A stretch of 64,000 nucleotides of DNA from positions 50,572,783-50,636,782 of the forward strand of contig NC_090768.1 of assembly GCF_036898095.1 (NCBI RefSeq), written 5' to 3'. The translations under genes and the position numbers were made by a program. This DNA is from Palaemon carinicauda. Its lineage: Eukaryota > Arthropoda > Malacostraca > Decapoda > Palaemonidae. Numbering within the stretch: position 1 is the stretch's first letter; each line of letters opens with the position of its first letter. The notes under the pieces were generated by a model. That model was not told where the DNA came from. It worked only from the letters and a program-made list of their open reading frames with translations, and made no database searches. Below are positions 45,286 to 56,245 of this stretch, in pieces.

Positions 45286-47100
45286 AACTTTTTCCTAACT
45301 ATACAAACTTGAGTCCTTTAATAGGAATATGCTCTAAGCATAGCTAGAACTCGACTGTTAAAATTTATAAAGAGGTCTTGGTAGTTACCGGCAGGTGGCG
45401 GGGTAGTGAGATGCGTCTCAAAGAGATAGGTTCTTTCAAATAAGTAAGTGCTTATGTTCAGGTGAACAACCACTCGTCTCTAGGCGAGTGCTTGCAGCCA
45501 GGGGTGAATTTGCACAAAATAAAGGTGCATGGTCATGAGAATCTCCTACTCTTATAAGCAGTCTGGTGAGGGCGATGGTGTGAACAAGGATGGGCTCAGC
45601 ACACAAGGACACACATGAACAGGAGAGTACACCTCTCTGGGAGATCATTAATGCCCAGGTTCACTATTGCTTCTAGGGGAGCGCTGTATATTAGATGAGC
45701 ATGCGTGAACATGTACAGAAGAGTACTCCTCACTATGTGAGAGTGAAATTATAAGTTGACTACTGAGGCCTTGAGGGCACTGGGAAACCGTTAAAGGAAC
45801 TTGTTCATAACAGCGTGTGCACACAGAAGAGTAACCAGTCGGTGAAGGTGACTATACCCTGGAGCTCCTATAGATAGGTTCTCGCGAATATGCGAGTGTG
45901 AAGGGGGGCATACGCGAGCAAGTCTCTCAACTTCATACGCAAGTTAATTTTCCAAAGAATGAAAACGTTTTGCAGCAAGTACCTACCTAAAATGAGGATC
46001 CACCCCAGGAGAGATGGGAGAGCTTACTTGCGTGTACGCATGAGAATAAATATCAAACTTGTATAACAGCTCCTCTTCCAATGAGTGGGGGTTCCTCCGC
46101 CATGTTTGCGAGTATGAGAAACCACTTCATAAGCAAGCTCTTTTTCGTGCCTAACCTAAGGAGTTAGCACTTCTTCAGAAGCATTAAGTGCACTTTGGGG
46201 TGTGCATTAAAGGACGAGAGTCCCTCTAAAGAGCTAGCTCTTCTTCAGAATTAAGTGCGCTCTGGGGCAAACACGATCAATAGGATCAACCTCATGTGAT
46301 TCTTTACCCAAAAATTTGAAGAGATTTGTGGTGCACACACAAGAATGACTATTAATCATCACATCAGTGTACTCTTCTACTGAAAAGTGAGGGAACTCTG
46401 GCGCGCGAGTCTTCATGTCTCTCTGCAGATATGTCTCGTCCATCATGTTGAAAAGACTATGGAGATCTAGCCTCAGAAAGGTGCGAACACACATTTTGTT
46501 CTCAACTAGTGAATGCTGGAACCCTAGTCAACTTGTGTGAATAGGGACAACCAGTTGAACAAAGAAATACTTTCTTTTCACTTTTGGGAGGTTCAAATGG
46601 GTTTGGAACAGGAGGAGGGACGTAAGGCTTCCTCCCTTTCCCATTCGCTGTCAGCAAGAAGTCATTTGTAAGGAAGTCACGCCAAGCATTCAAGCCCGAC
46701 CGAGATGGAAGATCTTCATGTCTGAGAAAACTCATTTGCGGATCGGTCCGAGTGTGGAAAGATCAAGGTCAGGGAGCAGTATCGGCATGTAAGACCTTGA
46801 GCGATGGTATCGCTAAAGCATTTAGGGAAAGTTCCGAGGCAGGAGAAACAAAGTATTGGTAGTAGGAGCATGAGCTCTTATACCCCGTACCGATAATCCT
46901 TCCCAAGAGTTATGTTTTGGAATAATACTACTGCTCCCAGGAAATCACACAAAGGAATCGGCCAAAGTCTCGATAGAGACCGTCGGATCTCAGCATCCTG
47001 TGCCTTGATGATCCCTTCCCACTTCTCTTCAATAACTACCGACACCTCATCAAATTTTAATAGCAAGAGTTCCAGCTATACTGGAAGCATACTGTACTCC
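45286..47100 (-). pseudogene. decayed retroelement, possibly DIRS-related
   Basis: Less AT-rich than its surroundings. Several minus-strand segments read like parts of one broken protein: 47066-46878 (DEVSVVIEEKWEGIIKAQDA...), 46735-46502 (SGLNAWRDFLTNDFLL... then a Pro-rich stretch and VFLCSTGCPYSHK) and 46494-46234 (DLHSLFNMMDETYLQRDMKT...). Frameshifts and stops separate them. The left edge, TTTTTCCTAACTATACAAAC at 45290, resembles the TTTTTCCTAACAATAC edge of the intact DIRS and TTTTTCCTAACATAC at 19857. I infer a Gag-like remnant of another DIRS family; no RT or recombinase is seen. Confidence 0.4.
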
Positions 47101-47620
47101 TATTAAAAAACTCAGCTTTGTATCCATGTAGGAATAAACTGTGGATTGTATACAGGCATTTACTAAATATAAGCAACTTTTCACGCATTACAAACCCAAA
47201 ACCAACCTTACAGTATTCAACTCTTTATGACAATATAAGATACAATACACATGGAATACTACAGCAAGGTACAAGGTATAAAAGCAAGCAAAATAGGGAT
47301 ACCTAATCAGTTTAAAACCCACCACAGTCCCATTTCAATTAATTACAGGAAAATTAAAGCAAAAGATTAAGGTATAAATGATGTTAAATTTCAGTTTTAC
47401 TCAAACTGACAAAATTCAAGTTTGAAATGCATAAAAAAAATAGACTTTAGAGATGAATTCTTTGCAAATAAATATGCATTTGTAGTTTTCCCTTCAAATT
47501 AATGTCGATAAAAAAGTCTAATAAAATTGTCAGGTAGCTTAGTCTAAAATTTACTAAACACATCCGAAACAATTGTGTTTTGCCCAATAAAATCCTTTAA
47601 ATCCTACAATATTTAATAAC

Positions 47621-48249
47621 ATTAACTGATAATACATTGTATTACCTGATAATACAGTGTATTAACTGATAATACATTGTATTACCTGATAATACATTGT
47701 ATTACCAGATAATACATTGTATTACCAGATAATACATTGTATTACCTGATAATACATTGCATTAACTGATAATACATTGCATTACCTGATAATACATTGT
47801 ATTACCTGATAATACATTGTATTAACTGATAATACATTGCATTAACTGATAATACATTGCATTAACTGATAATACATTGCATTAACTGATAATACATTGT
47901 ATTACCTGATAATACATTGTATTACCCGATAATACAATGTATTACCCGATAATACATTGTATTACCCGATAATACAATGTATTACCCGATAATACATTGT
48001 ATTACCCGATAATACATTGTATTAACTGATAATGCATTGTATTAACTGATAATGCATTGTATTACCTGATACATTGTATTACTGTACCTGATAATACATT
48101 GTATTACCTGAAAATACATTGTATTACCTGATAATACATTGTATTAACTGATAATACATTGTATTACCTAATAATACATTGTATTAACTGATAATACATT
48201 GTATTAGCTGATAATACATTGTATTACCTGATCATACATTGTATTAACT
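47621..48249. repeat. 20-bp minisatellite, about 31 copies
   Basis: The unit is ATTAACTGATAATACATTGT with variants ACCTG, ACCAG, ACCCG and AGCTG in positions 4-8. The AATACATTGTATT core is nearly self-complementary, and in two units it is replaced by its own reverse complement, AATACAATGTATT. One slip of register occurs near 48070. It begins 72 bases beyond the donor of the Pro-rich exon, inside the intron. It is not a CRISPR: there are no unique spacers and the host is a eukaryote. Confidence 0.95.
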
Positions 48250-48321
48250 ATAACCATTTTAATTTTCTGAAAAATTGGCAAATAATCTGAATATTTCATT
48301 AACATGAGAAATTAATCTTAC

Positions 48322-48549
48322 CTGGGTACATGCCTGGCTGAGGGTACGGCTGTTGGGGATATCCGGTTGGGTAACCCCCCTGAGGAGGATATGGCTGTCC
48401 CTGAGGAGGATATGGCTGAGGCTGTCCCTCTTGTGGATATGGCTGAGGTGGATAAGGCTGGGGGGGATATGGCTGAGGGTTGGGGTAGGGCTGGTGCATT
48501 GGCTGCATTGGCTGAAGGGGCTGGGTCACGGTCACTTCGGTAGTGGTGG
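48322..48549 (-). CDS. Shisa-like membrane protein, Pro/Tyr/Gln-rich exon
   Basis: Acceptor CATTTTTCAATCCACAG (AG at 48551-48550) and donor CCCAG|GTAAGATT (intron from 48321). The 228 bases carry two bases to complete a Pro codon, 75 codons and one base of a Val codon. It reads TTTEVTVTQPLQPMQPM, then repeated QPYPPQPYPPQPYP and PQGQPYPPQGGYP motifs, ending PQPGMYP. The low-complexity tail would be cytoplasmic, with several PY-type motifs, as in Shisa/scotin proteins where such tails bind WW domains and traffic regulators. Both splice phases fit the neighbouring exons exactly. There is no ATG at the beginning, consistent with an internal exon. Confidence 0.88.
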
Positions 48550-48600
48550 CTGTGGATTGAAAAATGAAACATTAATATTACTTAAATATGAGCTTTCCAT

Positions 48601-48951
48601 GGATAAATATCAACATAACATCGTGTTCAAATAGAAATAAATTTCTACCTCATACTTGGGATGGAACGCTAGCCCCTTCTAATGAAAGGCCAGGTCGAAA
48701 CCCACCATGCCACGAGAGGCCATAAAAAGAAATCGGAACCCGACGCTACCCAGCTGTCCGAGGATTTACCTATCGAGACATCAGTCTCTTACCAGCGAGT
48801 TTTACCCGATTTCCCGGCCCACCACGTGACACAATTGGTAGCAATTCATTCAAATTACCCCTAATGAGTCAATATGGATAAATATCAACACAACATCGTG
48901 TTCAAATAGAAATAAATTTCTACCTCATACTTGGGATCGAACGCTAGCCCC
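48601..48951 (-). mobile_element. tRNA-related dispersed repeat with flanking direct duplication
   Basis: A ~77-base segment (ATAAATATCAAC, then ACATCGTGTTCAAATAGAAA, then TTTCTACCTCATACTTGGGA) occurs at 48601-48677 and 48876-48951. On the minus strand each has GCGTTCGATCCC or GCGTTCCATCCC, close to a tRNA B box. The intervening 200 bases carry a GTGGGTTTCGACCTGG phrase and GACAGCTGGGTAGCGTCGGG. I take it as a tRNA-derived SINE or tandem dimer in minus orientation, of a type seen repeatedly in decapods. Confidence 0.6.
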
Positions 48952-49023
48952 ATATATCTAACACTAGATTAAATAAATGTCTGCAAAACAACATAGTAAC
49001 TACAGCTGTCCACTCAAATTCTA

Positions 49024-49330
49024 TTAACCCTTTTACCCCCAAAAAGGACGTACTGGTACGTTTCACAAAACTCATCCCTTTACCCCCATGGACGTACCGG
49101 TACGTCCTTGCAAAAAACTGCTATTTGAATTTTTTTGCATATTTATGATAAATTTTTGAGAAACTTCAGGCATTTTCCAAGAGAATGAGACCAACCTGAC
49201 CTCTCTAATGAAAATTAAGGCTGTTAGAGCAATTTAAAATAAAATAATACTGCAAAATGTGCTTGAAAAAAATAACCCCTGGGGGTTAAGGGTTGGAAAT
49301 TTCCAAATAGCCTGGGGGTAAAAGGGTTAA
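49024..49330. mobile_element. piggyBac-like palindromic MITE, copy 2
   Basis: Element proper 49028-49326 with TTAA on both sides; opposite orientation to copy 1. The GGACGTACCGGTACGTCC palindrome is intact near 49091-49108 and the outer variant is GGACGTACTGGTACG. Confidence 0.88.
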
Positions 49331-49941
49331 TGCACTGTAACATTCCTAGAGTAGTTCTGTGTTGAGGCATGAAAACCAGTCTTAGATTGCTGAATTAAGC
49401 CTTATTTTATATGTATACACATACTGGAACATCAATTATTCTGTACTAGAAAATGTGGAAATTGCTGTATTATAATACTCTCATGTCTGATTAATACTCA
49501 GATGGTAAAATTACATTGTCAATGGTATACGTAATTAGATGAAAAAATATCCAGTTTATTCCAGCATCTTGGAAATTGCAAAATAAAATTTCCTAATTTT
49601 TCCATTGTTTTGTTACTCTGGTTAGAAAATACATACCGACTGCATGACCTTTAAGTTAAAAAAAACTGTATAGAAATTTACATATGAAAACTTGAAATTA
49701 AAAATATTCAAAATAAAATAAATGCATCTGATACCAGTAGACGTAACAAGGGAACCACCATGATTTACAAATGCCTAAACTTATCAAAATCTAGATTGAC
49801 TTTCCTTACTAAATGGGGGGGAGGGAAAGGGCCTTTTACATACAGAAAACGGAAATCTTATTTCAGGGGAGACCTTGACATTAAACGGCCTTGAGAGAAA
49901 ATCTATAAACAAGGGCGTTTCATATAAGTAATAACACTTAC

Positions 49942-50069
49942 GGTGATGTACCGCACCCCTGTTGCGCCGCTTGTGAAGAAGACAGAACGGGCAGCAGCAG
50001 CAGCAAACAATGCAGACAATTATTATGACCAAAATAAACACTCCGATAACAGTCAAGATGGTAGGTAGC
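49942..50069 (-). CDS. Shisa-like membrane protein, transmembrane exon
   Basis: Acceptor CTCTTCTATTTTTACAG (AG at 50071-50070) and donor CACC|GTAAGTG (intron from 49941). The 128 bases give one base finishing a Ser codon, 42 codons and one base of a Pro codon. LPTILTVIGVFILVIIIVCIV is a clear transmembrane helix, followed at once by CCCCCPFCLL and HKRRNRGAVHH. Poly-cysteine at the cytoplasmic face is probably palmitoylated, and the basic stretch marks the cytoplasmic side, so the tail faces the cytosol. TM plus poly-Cys plus Pro-rich tail is the layout of the Shisa/WBP1/VOPP1/CYYR superfamily. Confidence 0.88.
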
Positions 50070-50378
50070 CTGTAAAAATAGAAGAGCAAAATTATGAATA
50101 ATAATTAATTTCCCTTCTTCTGTACTTTAGGAACTATTTGTTATTAAAAGGTTTATACAGTTACAATTTTTCATACAGTAATAAAATCCAACATAATAGT
50201 TGGGAAGACATTTAGCAACTTAACAAAAAAAAAATATTTCATAAACACAACTCGAAACATGATTATAAAATGGGCATTTATGCTATGGATTTTGACTTAT
50301 TACAAAATACTGTATAAAATACTATCATTTGTCAGAGAAACAATAAAAGTTACTGAAAATAATCCCAACTTCATTGTG

Positions 50379-50686
50379 TTAACCCTTTTACCCCCAATGG
50401 ACGTACTGGTACGTTTCACAAAACTCGTACCTTTACCCCCATGGACGTACTGGTACGTCCTTGCAAAAAACTGCTATTTTAATTTTTTTTGCATATTTTT
50501 TATAACTTTATGAGAAACTTCAGGCATTTTCCAAAAGAATGAGACCAACCTGACCTCTCTATGACAAAAATTAAGGCTGTTTGAGCAATTTAAAAAATAT
50601 ATATTGCAAAATGTGCTTGAAAAAAAAAAGAAGTATGGGGGTTAAAGGTTGGAAAGTTTCAAATAGCCTGGGGGTAAAAGAGTTGA
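50379..50686. mobile_element. piggyBac-like palindromic MITE, copy 3
   Basis: Element proper 50383-50682. Left flank TTAA; right flank mutated to TTGA. The palindrome is degraded to GGACGTACTGGTACGTCC. Same orientation as copy 2 and only about 1 kb from it. Confidence 0.85.
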
Positions 50687-51382
50687 TAAATTATTCAGCC
50701 GAGTTTTCCATTTAAACGACACACTACTTTCCCAGCTTCAGAGGCATAGAAATGTTAATATGCAAAGATAGAATGAAGCATGATATCTCTACTATTCTCA
50801 TATATAATAAAATCATCCCAACCATTAAGGCACACTATTATATTAATATTAGTTCAAGCAAAACAATGAGCATTATAAATAAAAAAAATATTGGTCCCTT
50901 CTGTACGAACCATAGAGGATATATTCATATATTTTGTCTTTAAAGAGAGACACAATAGTACTTTCCTCGCAATTTCTACACTGTTATGGTCATGCAAGCC
51001 GCGCAATTTTAATCTTATTTAATGTATTACCTCACCATGCTTCATGTAAGAAAATAAACAATAGAAATGTATGAATGAATAGAAAAAATAGTAAAGTTTG
51101 TATTGAATCCAACAACTTTGCTCCTGATAAACTACATTTTATTTCCATATACCAATGACGTTCCCTTGCTTTAGTACAATATGCATAGTTGTTTAACACT
51201 TTACCAAGCTTCATAAGATATTAATGTATACAGTACATCACTTTCTTAAGTGAAAATAAATTTGCAGCCTTTTTCTTAGAAATGCCTTCCTTTACAGGAA
51301 AATGTAGTTAATCGATAATTCAAAATGTTCAACCTAACTTACCAACAAAAATGTTAGAATGCTTTACAAGGCAAACTGGCAC

Positions 51383-51390
<8 letters not shown>

Positions 51391-51463
<73 letters not shown>
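51391..51463. repeat. (GA)n microsatellite
   Basis: Pure GA tract of about 73 bases. Confidence 0.95.
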
Positions 51464-51466
<3 letters not shown>

Positions 51467-51599
51467 CGATACTTCTACCAGTAGTTTGGGCACAGATTAC
51501 ATGGAAGTCTTAGGGGAATAAGCAATTAGAAGTATATGCCCATTAAACTAACCTTAATGGCATATAGCATCAAGGAAGTAAACAATTATCTGTTACTGA

Positions 51600-51716
51600 A
51601 AAGATTTATTTCCTTATTTCCTTTCCTCACAGTGCTATTTTCCCTAGGAGCCCTTGGGCTTATAGCATCCTGCTTTTCAACTAGGGTTGTAGCTTAGCAA
51701 GTAATAATAATACTGT
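51600..51716 (+). mobile_element. TAA-tailed dispersed repeat, copy 9 (3' part)
   Basis: 3' landmarks only, with a deletion in the GTTGGAGCC block (CCCTAGGAGCCC) and a short TAATAATAATA tail. Confidence 0.85.
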
Positions 51717-52678
51717 ATATGCATTCATCCTGAGTGTTCAGAAACATAACTCTTCTTCATTGTGTAAAAGGCTAGAACATTTTCCTTAGGCAAACAAGAC
51801 TGAAAATTATAAGTATAATACTTCCTTGGGAAAAGACAACCTCAAGAGAATACTTCAGGAGAAATTAATGCTGTTGCATGAAATAAAGGGGATAAGATAA
51901 AAGCAAGGCTTACATACAGTATCTAAGTACTGTACTTATTGATCCGCTATCATAAATAAAAATAAAAGCTTCTGAAATGCAAGGATATGGTCAACACTAA
52001 ACTGGAGAATGTAGTGATATTAACTGAAGGCGCCATTTAGTGGTAAGCTACTATCAGTCAAGAAAAATATAAAGAAATGCTTCTGAAATGAAAGGATGTG
52101 GTTAACACTAAAGAGCAGTGTGCTGCAAAAGCAGGATACACCGGCTTAAAATCCAACACTACCAAGAACACGAATGCAACTTGGGCAGAAGAAGGGAGGA
52201 CCCTCTTTAATATATCTTTTCTCAATCAAGAAAGCAATTTTTCAGTGGACGATACACTAACCCGACTTTACCGGTAAAAGGAAACCATAATGAGTAAGGA
52301 GAACTAAAGCCTAAGTAATGTTTTTACGAAGACCAAGGAGAGCTTGAGGCAAAGGTAGAAATGTACATGTAAAGAATCATGGATTTTTCTTATCAATTCC
52401 TCAGCAGTCTTGGTTAGGAAACCTATTCCTTCTGCCTGATGTGACAGGGAACAGTTTATCACAAACAATTAAATTAGTATTTGTTTCTCTTAGACTTATT
52501 ATAGTACGTACCTGATAACATCCAACCGAAACAAATGTATTGTAAAATTAAATCTCTACGAATCTACATTAAAAAAAGCAAAGGACAACAAAAATGTACA
52601 GTACATGCAAAAAAAAAAAAACAGCAAACACATGCATCGGACAATTTATTCAATTGCACTTTTTGACTGCTTCTTCCT

Positions 52679-52799
<121 letters not shown>

Positions 52800-53223
52800 T
52801 AGTGTGTTATTTAGTATACAGTAATCAGACAATTGAGCATTGTGACCAAATGCTGCACCCCCGGTCAGCAAACCAATTCACTAGTTTCATTTTTCAATCC
52901 TTTTATATATTTCCTTATTTGGACTTTAGTGTGTATGCATTAAAAATATACCTCTGCTTACTAGCCTTTCCTTTTGCAACATGATTCGAGAAATGATAAA
53001 AGATGTGATAGCCTAATCTTTATGTTTACTGATGGATACATTTTCAATTCAGTTGCTTTTCGCCCCTTTCTGCCTTCAAGTTTTTATCCATTACCTTTGG
53101 TCTACTCCCAACCTGAAAAAGGTATATAACTTCTTTTGCTTTATTCAATACTTCCTTCAAATTTCCACTTCTCATTTACGAGCAAATCATTATGGCATGC
53201 TCCAGGAGTGTCTAAAAATAGCA

Positions 53224-53385
53224 CAATGGTCTTAAAATATTCTATCTTAATTGTTAAATATTTCTCTTGTAGTTGATTTCCTTTCTTCACGGGGATAGTT
53301 TTCTCTGTTGGAGCCCTAGGGGTTATAGCATCCTGCTTTTCCAACTAGGGGTTTAGCTTAGCTAGTAATAACAATAACATCATCA
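53224..53385 (+). mobile_element. TAA-tailed dispersed repeat, copy 10
   Basis: 3' half with several substitutions (CTAGGGGTTATAGC, AGGGGTTTAGCTTAGC) and a tail shifting from AATAAC to ATCATCATC. It lies 33 bases before a fold-back copy. Confidence 0.82.
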
Positions 53386-53418
53386 TCATCCCGCAGCCAT
53401 AACTGTACTGAAGACTTG

Positions 53419-53576
53419 TGACTCGCAGCGGTGCCCTTGTAGCTCGGAAAAGTTTCCTGCTTTCCGATTGGTTAGAATTATCTTGTCCAACCAATCAGCG
53501 ATCGGGAAACTTCTCCGAGCGAAAAGGGCACCCCTGCGAGTCGGTGCAAATCTGCCTCACTAAAAAGAATTGACTA
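53419..53576. mobile_element. ~200-bp fold-back element, copy 4, left-truncated
   Basis: Arms GACTCGCAGCGGTGCCCTTG and AGCTCGGAAAAGTTTCCTGC, with their complements GGGCACCCCTGCGAGTC and GGGAAACTTCTCCGAGC on the right. The right end, CCTCACTAAAAAGAATTGAC, is present; the left outer ~30 bases are missing. Confidence 0.85.
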
Positions 53577-54292
53577 GTTATTAATGTCTTACTGTCAGCT
53601 CTTTCCTTTTTCTCTATTCTTCTGTTCTGTACGACCTCATGACTTCTTTACTCAGAATGGCTCCACTTTCTTAGAAATTGTTTGATTGCTTTATTCTTTA
53701 TTTGATATTGCTCTAGTCCACCTTTATTGTAGATGTTCTATATGAAGTCAGTATGAGTATGACACCTTGGGTGTCTGTGATAAAGTCTTTTTAGCTGGCC
53801 AGCTCACCTGATTACCCTCAGTAGCCTCATCAACTGGTTCCAAACTAACGCTTCTTTTCGTCCCTTTTCTCACACGCAGGACAGCCAACCACCCCTGCAC
53901 CCCATGAACCACATGGGGATTGGTTGATTGAAATTTTTTCCAGCACTGAGTCAAATGTTAATGACACCAACATTATTTACAGTAAAATTTGAAAATAAAT
54001 TACAGCCAAATAAAAAGCAAAAACCATCTAAATTACTGTAATGTATTCAAAAGGAAGATTATTCCTGAACTAATAATGAATTTGGTGCTGGTATGCAGTG
54101 CTCAGCAGTGAAATTTTTGCGATTGTTTTCTTTATCCTTTTTATAGTAAGATTGGTACATATAATAACACTTGAAAAGGTGATCAGAAAAGCCACAGATT
54201 GAAAACTATACATACCTATAGGATAAAGAACATGAAAAACCTATATCTGTACCCAGTACTGTACGGTAAGATTTTAAATTATATATAATAAA

Positions 54293-55605
54293 GAGAGAGT
54301 ATAAACATTTATTGCCATTGATAGGGAAGCAATGTGGAATGTGATGAGGTTATATGGAGTTGGTGGAAGGTTGTTGCACGCAGTGAAAAGTTAGGATAGG
54401 AAATGAAGTGAGCGATTGGTTTCCGGTGAGAGTGGGGCCGAGACAGGGATGTGTGATGTCGCCGTGATTGTTTAACTTGAATGTTGATGGAGTGGTGAGA
54501 GAGGTGAATGCTTGAGTGCTTGGACGAGGATTGAAACTGGTAGATGAGAATAACATTGATTGGGAGGTAAATCAGTTGTTGTTTGCGGATGATATTATAC
54601 TGGTTGCAGACGCGGAAGAGAAGCTTGGCCAATTAGTGACAGAATTTGGAAGGGTGTGTGAGAGAAAGAAGTTGAGAGTTAATGTGGGTAAGAGTAAGGT
54701 TATGAGATGTACGAGAAGGGAAGGTGGTGCGAGGTTGAATGTCATATTGAATGGAGAGTTACTTGAGGAGGTGGATCAGTTTAAGTACTTGGGGTCTGTT
54801 GTTGCAGCAAATGGTGGAGTGGAAGCAGATGTATGTCAGAGAGTGAATGAAGGATACAAAGTGTTGGGGGCAGTTAAGGGAGTAGTAAAAAAATAGAGCG
54901 TTGGGCATGAATGTAAAGAGAGTTCTGTATGAGAAAGTGATTGAACCAACTGTGATGTATGGATCGGAGTTGTGGGGAATGAAAGTGACGGAGAGACAGA
55001 AATTGAATGTGATTGAGATGAAGTGTCTAAAGAGTATGGCTGGTGTATCTCGAGTAGATAGGGTTAGGAACAGTGGTGAGGGTGAGAACGGGTGTAAGAA
55101 ATGAGTTAGCAACTAGAGTGGATATAAATGTGTTGAGGTGGTTTGGCCATGTTGAGAGAATGGAAAATGGCTGTATGCTAAAGGTGATCAATGCAAGAGT
55201 TGATGGGAGAAGTACAAGAGAAACGCCAAGGTTTGGGTGGATGGATGGAGTGAAGAAAGCTCTGGGTGATAGGAGGATAGATGTGAGAGAGGCAAGAGTG
55301 TGTGCTAGAAATAGGAATGAATGGCGAGCGATTGTGACGCAGTTCCGGTAGGCCCTGCTGCTTCCTCCAGTGCCTTAAATGACCGCAGAGGTAGGAGCAG
55401 TAAGGAATTCAGCATTATGAAGCTTCATCTGTGATGGATAACAGGGGAAGGGCGGGCTGTGGCACCCTAGCAGTACCAACCGAACTCGGTCGAGTCCCTT
55501 GTCAGGCTGGGAGGAACGTAGAGACTAGAGGTCCCCTTTTTCTTTTGTTTCATTTGTTGATGTCAGATACCCCAAAAAATTGGGGGAAGTGCCTTGGTAT
55601 ATGTA
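54293..55605 (+). mobile_element. LINE copy B, 5'-truncated, frameshifted, with 13-bp target-site duplication
   Basis: Flanked by TATATATAATAAA at 54280-54292 and 55606-55618. The 5' part reads EAMWNVMRLYGVGGRLLHAV before stops. From about 54516 the frame gives VNQLLFADDIILVADAEEKL (RT active site FADD), RKKLRVNVGKSKVM, then FKYLGSVVAANGGVEADV. A stop near 54893 and a frameshift near 55073 separate this from WFGHVERMENG and the end NRNEWRAIVTQFR at about 55349. The 3' UTR (GAGTCCCTTGTCAGGCTGGG, TTTCATTTGTTGATGTCAGA, GTGCCTTGGTAT) matches copy A. A dead copy. Confidence 0.9.
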
Positions 55606-56008
55606 TATATATAATAAATAAAGGTTTAGAAGTCAAAGGTACCAGAAATATTCTAATGAAATTAGTATTGGGCATAGCATGCGCATTGATCTAATTCAGA
55701 TCATATGGCTTTCAAATACCAGATAATCTGCTAAGTGTTAATGAAGCCAATCAGGTGTTAAGGTATCTGCAAGTCAAGTCCTAAAATTCTCTAAACATTT
55801 TCAACATTTAAGGAAAACTATTCCAAAGTTTAAAGGGAAATTTGTTGGTGCAACAGAAAGACTTCAAAAGAACGCACATTTCTAATAGAACATGCTCGGA
55901 AACACATACAGTTCTCATTGACCAAGATCACCACCGAAGACCCCAAAACAAGCTCAAGAAAGCAAAACAAGCCTTGCAAACCAGCAGAAACTAATAAGTC
56001 ACACTTAC

Positions 56009-56245
56009 GACCTGATGGTCCCAGTGGGATCCAATTTTTTAGCAACTTTCTCCTCTACTTTAACTTTAACTTTATCTTTAGCCTTTTGAATACAAATACT
56101 TGGATCAAGTTTGTCCCTAATAGCGCAAAGTGTGTCGTTAACTTTCTCCTTTAATCGATGCACGCCGTCGCGCAATCCCTCTTGGTCATTTGATGTCTTG
56201 GGCACGACTGGAGTCTCTTGAACCTGAGCCAGAGCCTTGGGTTTT
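56009..56245 (-). CDS. Shisa-like membrane protein, extracellular-side exon (most 5' one seen)
   Basis: Acceptor TTACATTGTGTTACCAG (AG at 56247-56246, a weaker tract) and donor AGGTC|GTAAGTG (intron from 56008). The 237 bases give one base of a split codon, 78 codons and two bases of a Ser codon completed at 50069. It contains LRDGVHRLKEKVNDTLCAIR and a Lys/Val-rich amphipathic stretch (KAKDKVKVKVEEKVAKKLDP) just before the membrane, with two cysteines (DTLC, SIC). No ATG is in frame, so at least one upstream exon with the signal peptide and remaining cysteines must exist. The Shisa identity rests mainly on the downstream exons; this exon alone is not diagnostic. Confidence 0.78.

Larger units (their letters stand above)
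26002..48321 (-). other. 22.3-kb last intron of the Shisa-like gene
   Basis: Bounded by GTAAGATT (48321 downwards) and TTTCTCTTGCAG (26002). It contains a fold-back element (26988), a TTAA MITE (29566), a 35-bp minisatellite (33801), the DIRS element (35204-41863), another fold-back (42669), a 100-bp duplication (43012), a decayed retroelement (45286) and a 20-bp minisatellite (47621). Between these the sequence is AT-rich and I see no further exon on either strand, although very short or rapidly evolving exons could be missed. Confidence 0.7.

Noticed and set aside
47621..48249. CRISPR-like regular repeats
   Set aside because: Contiguous 20-mers without unique spacers, in a eukaryotic intron.
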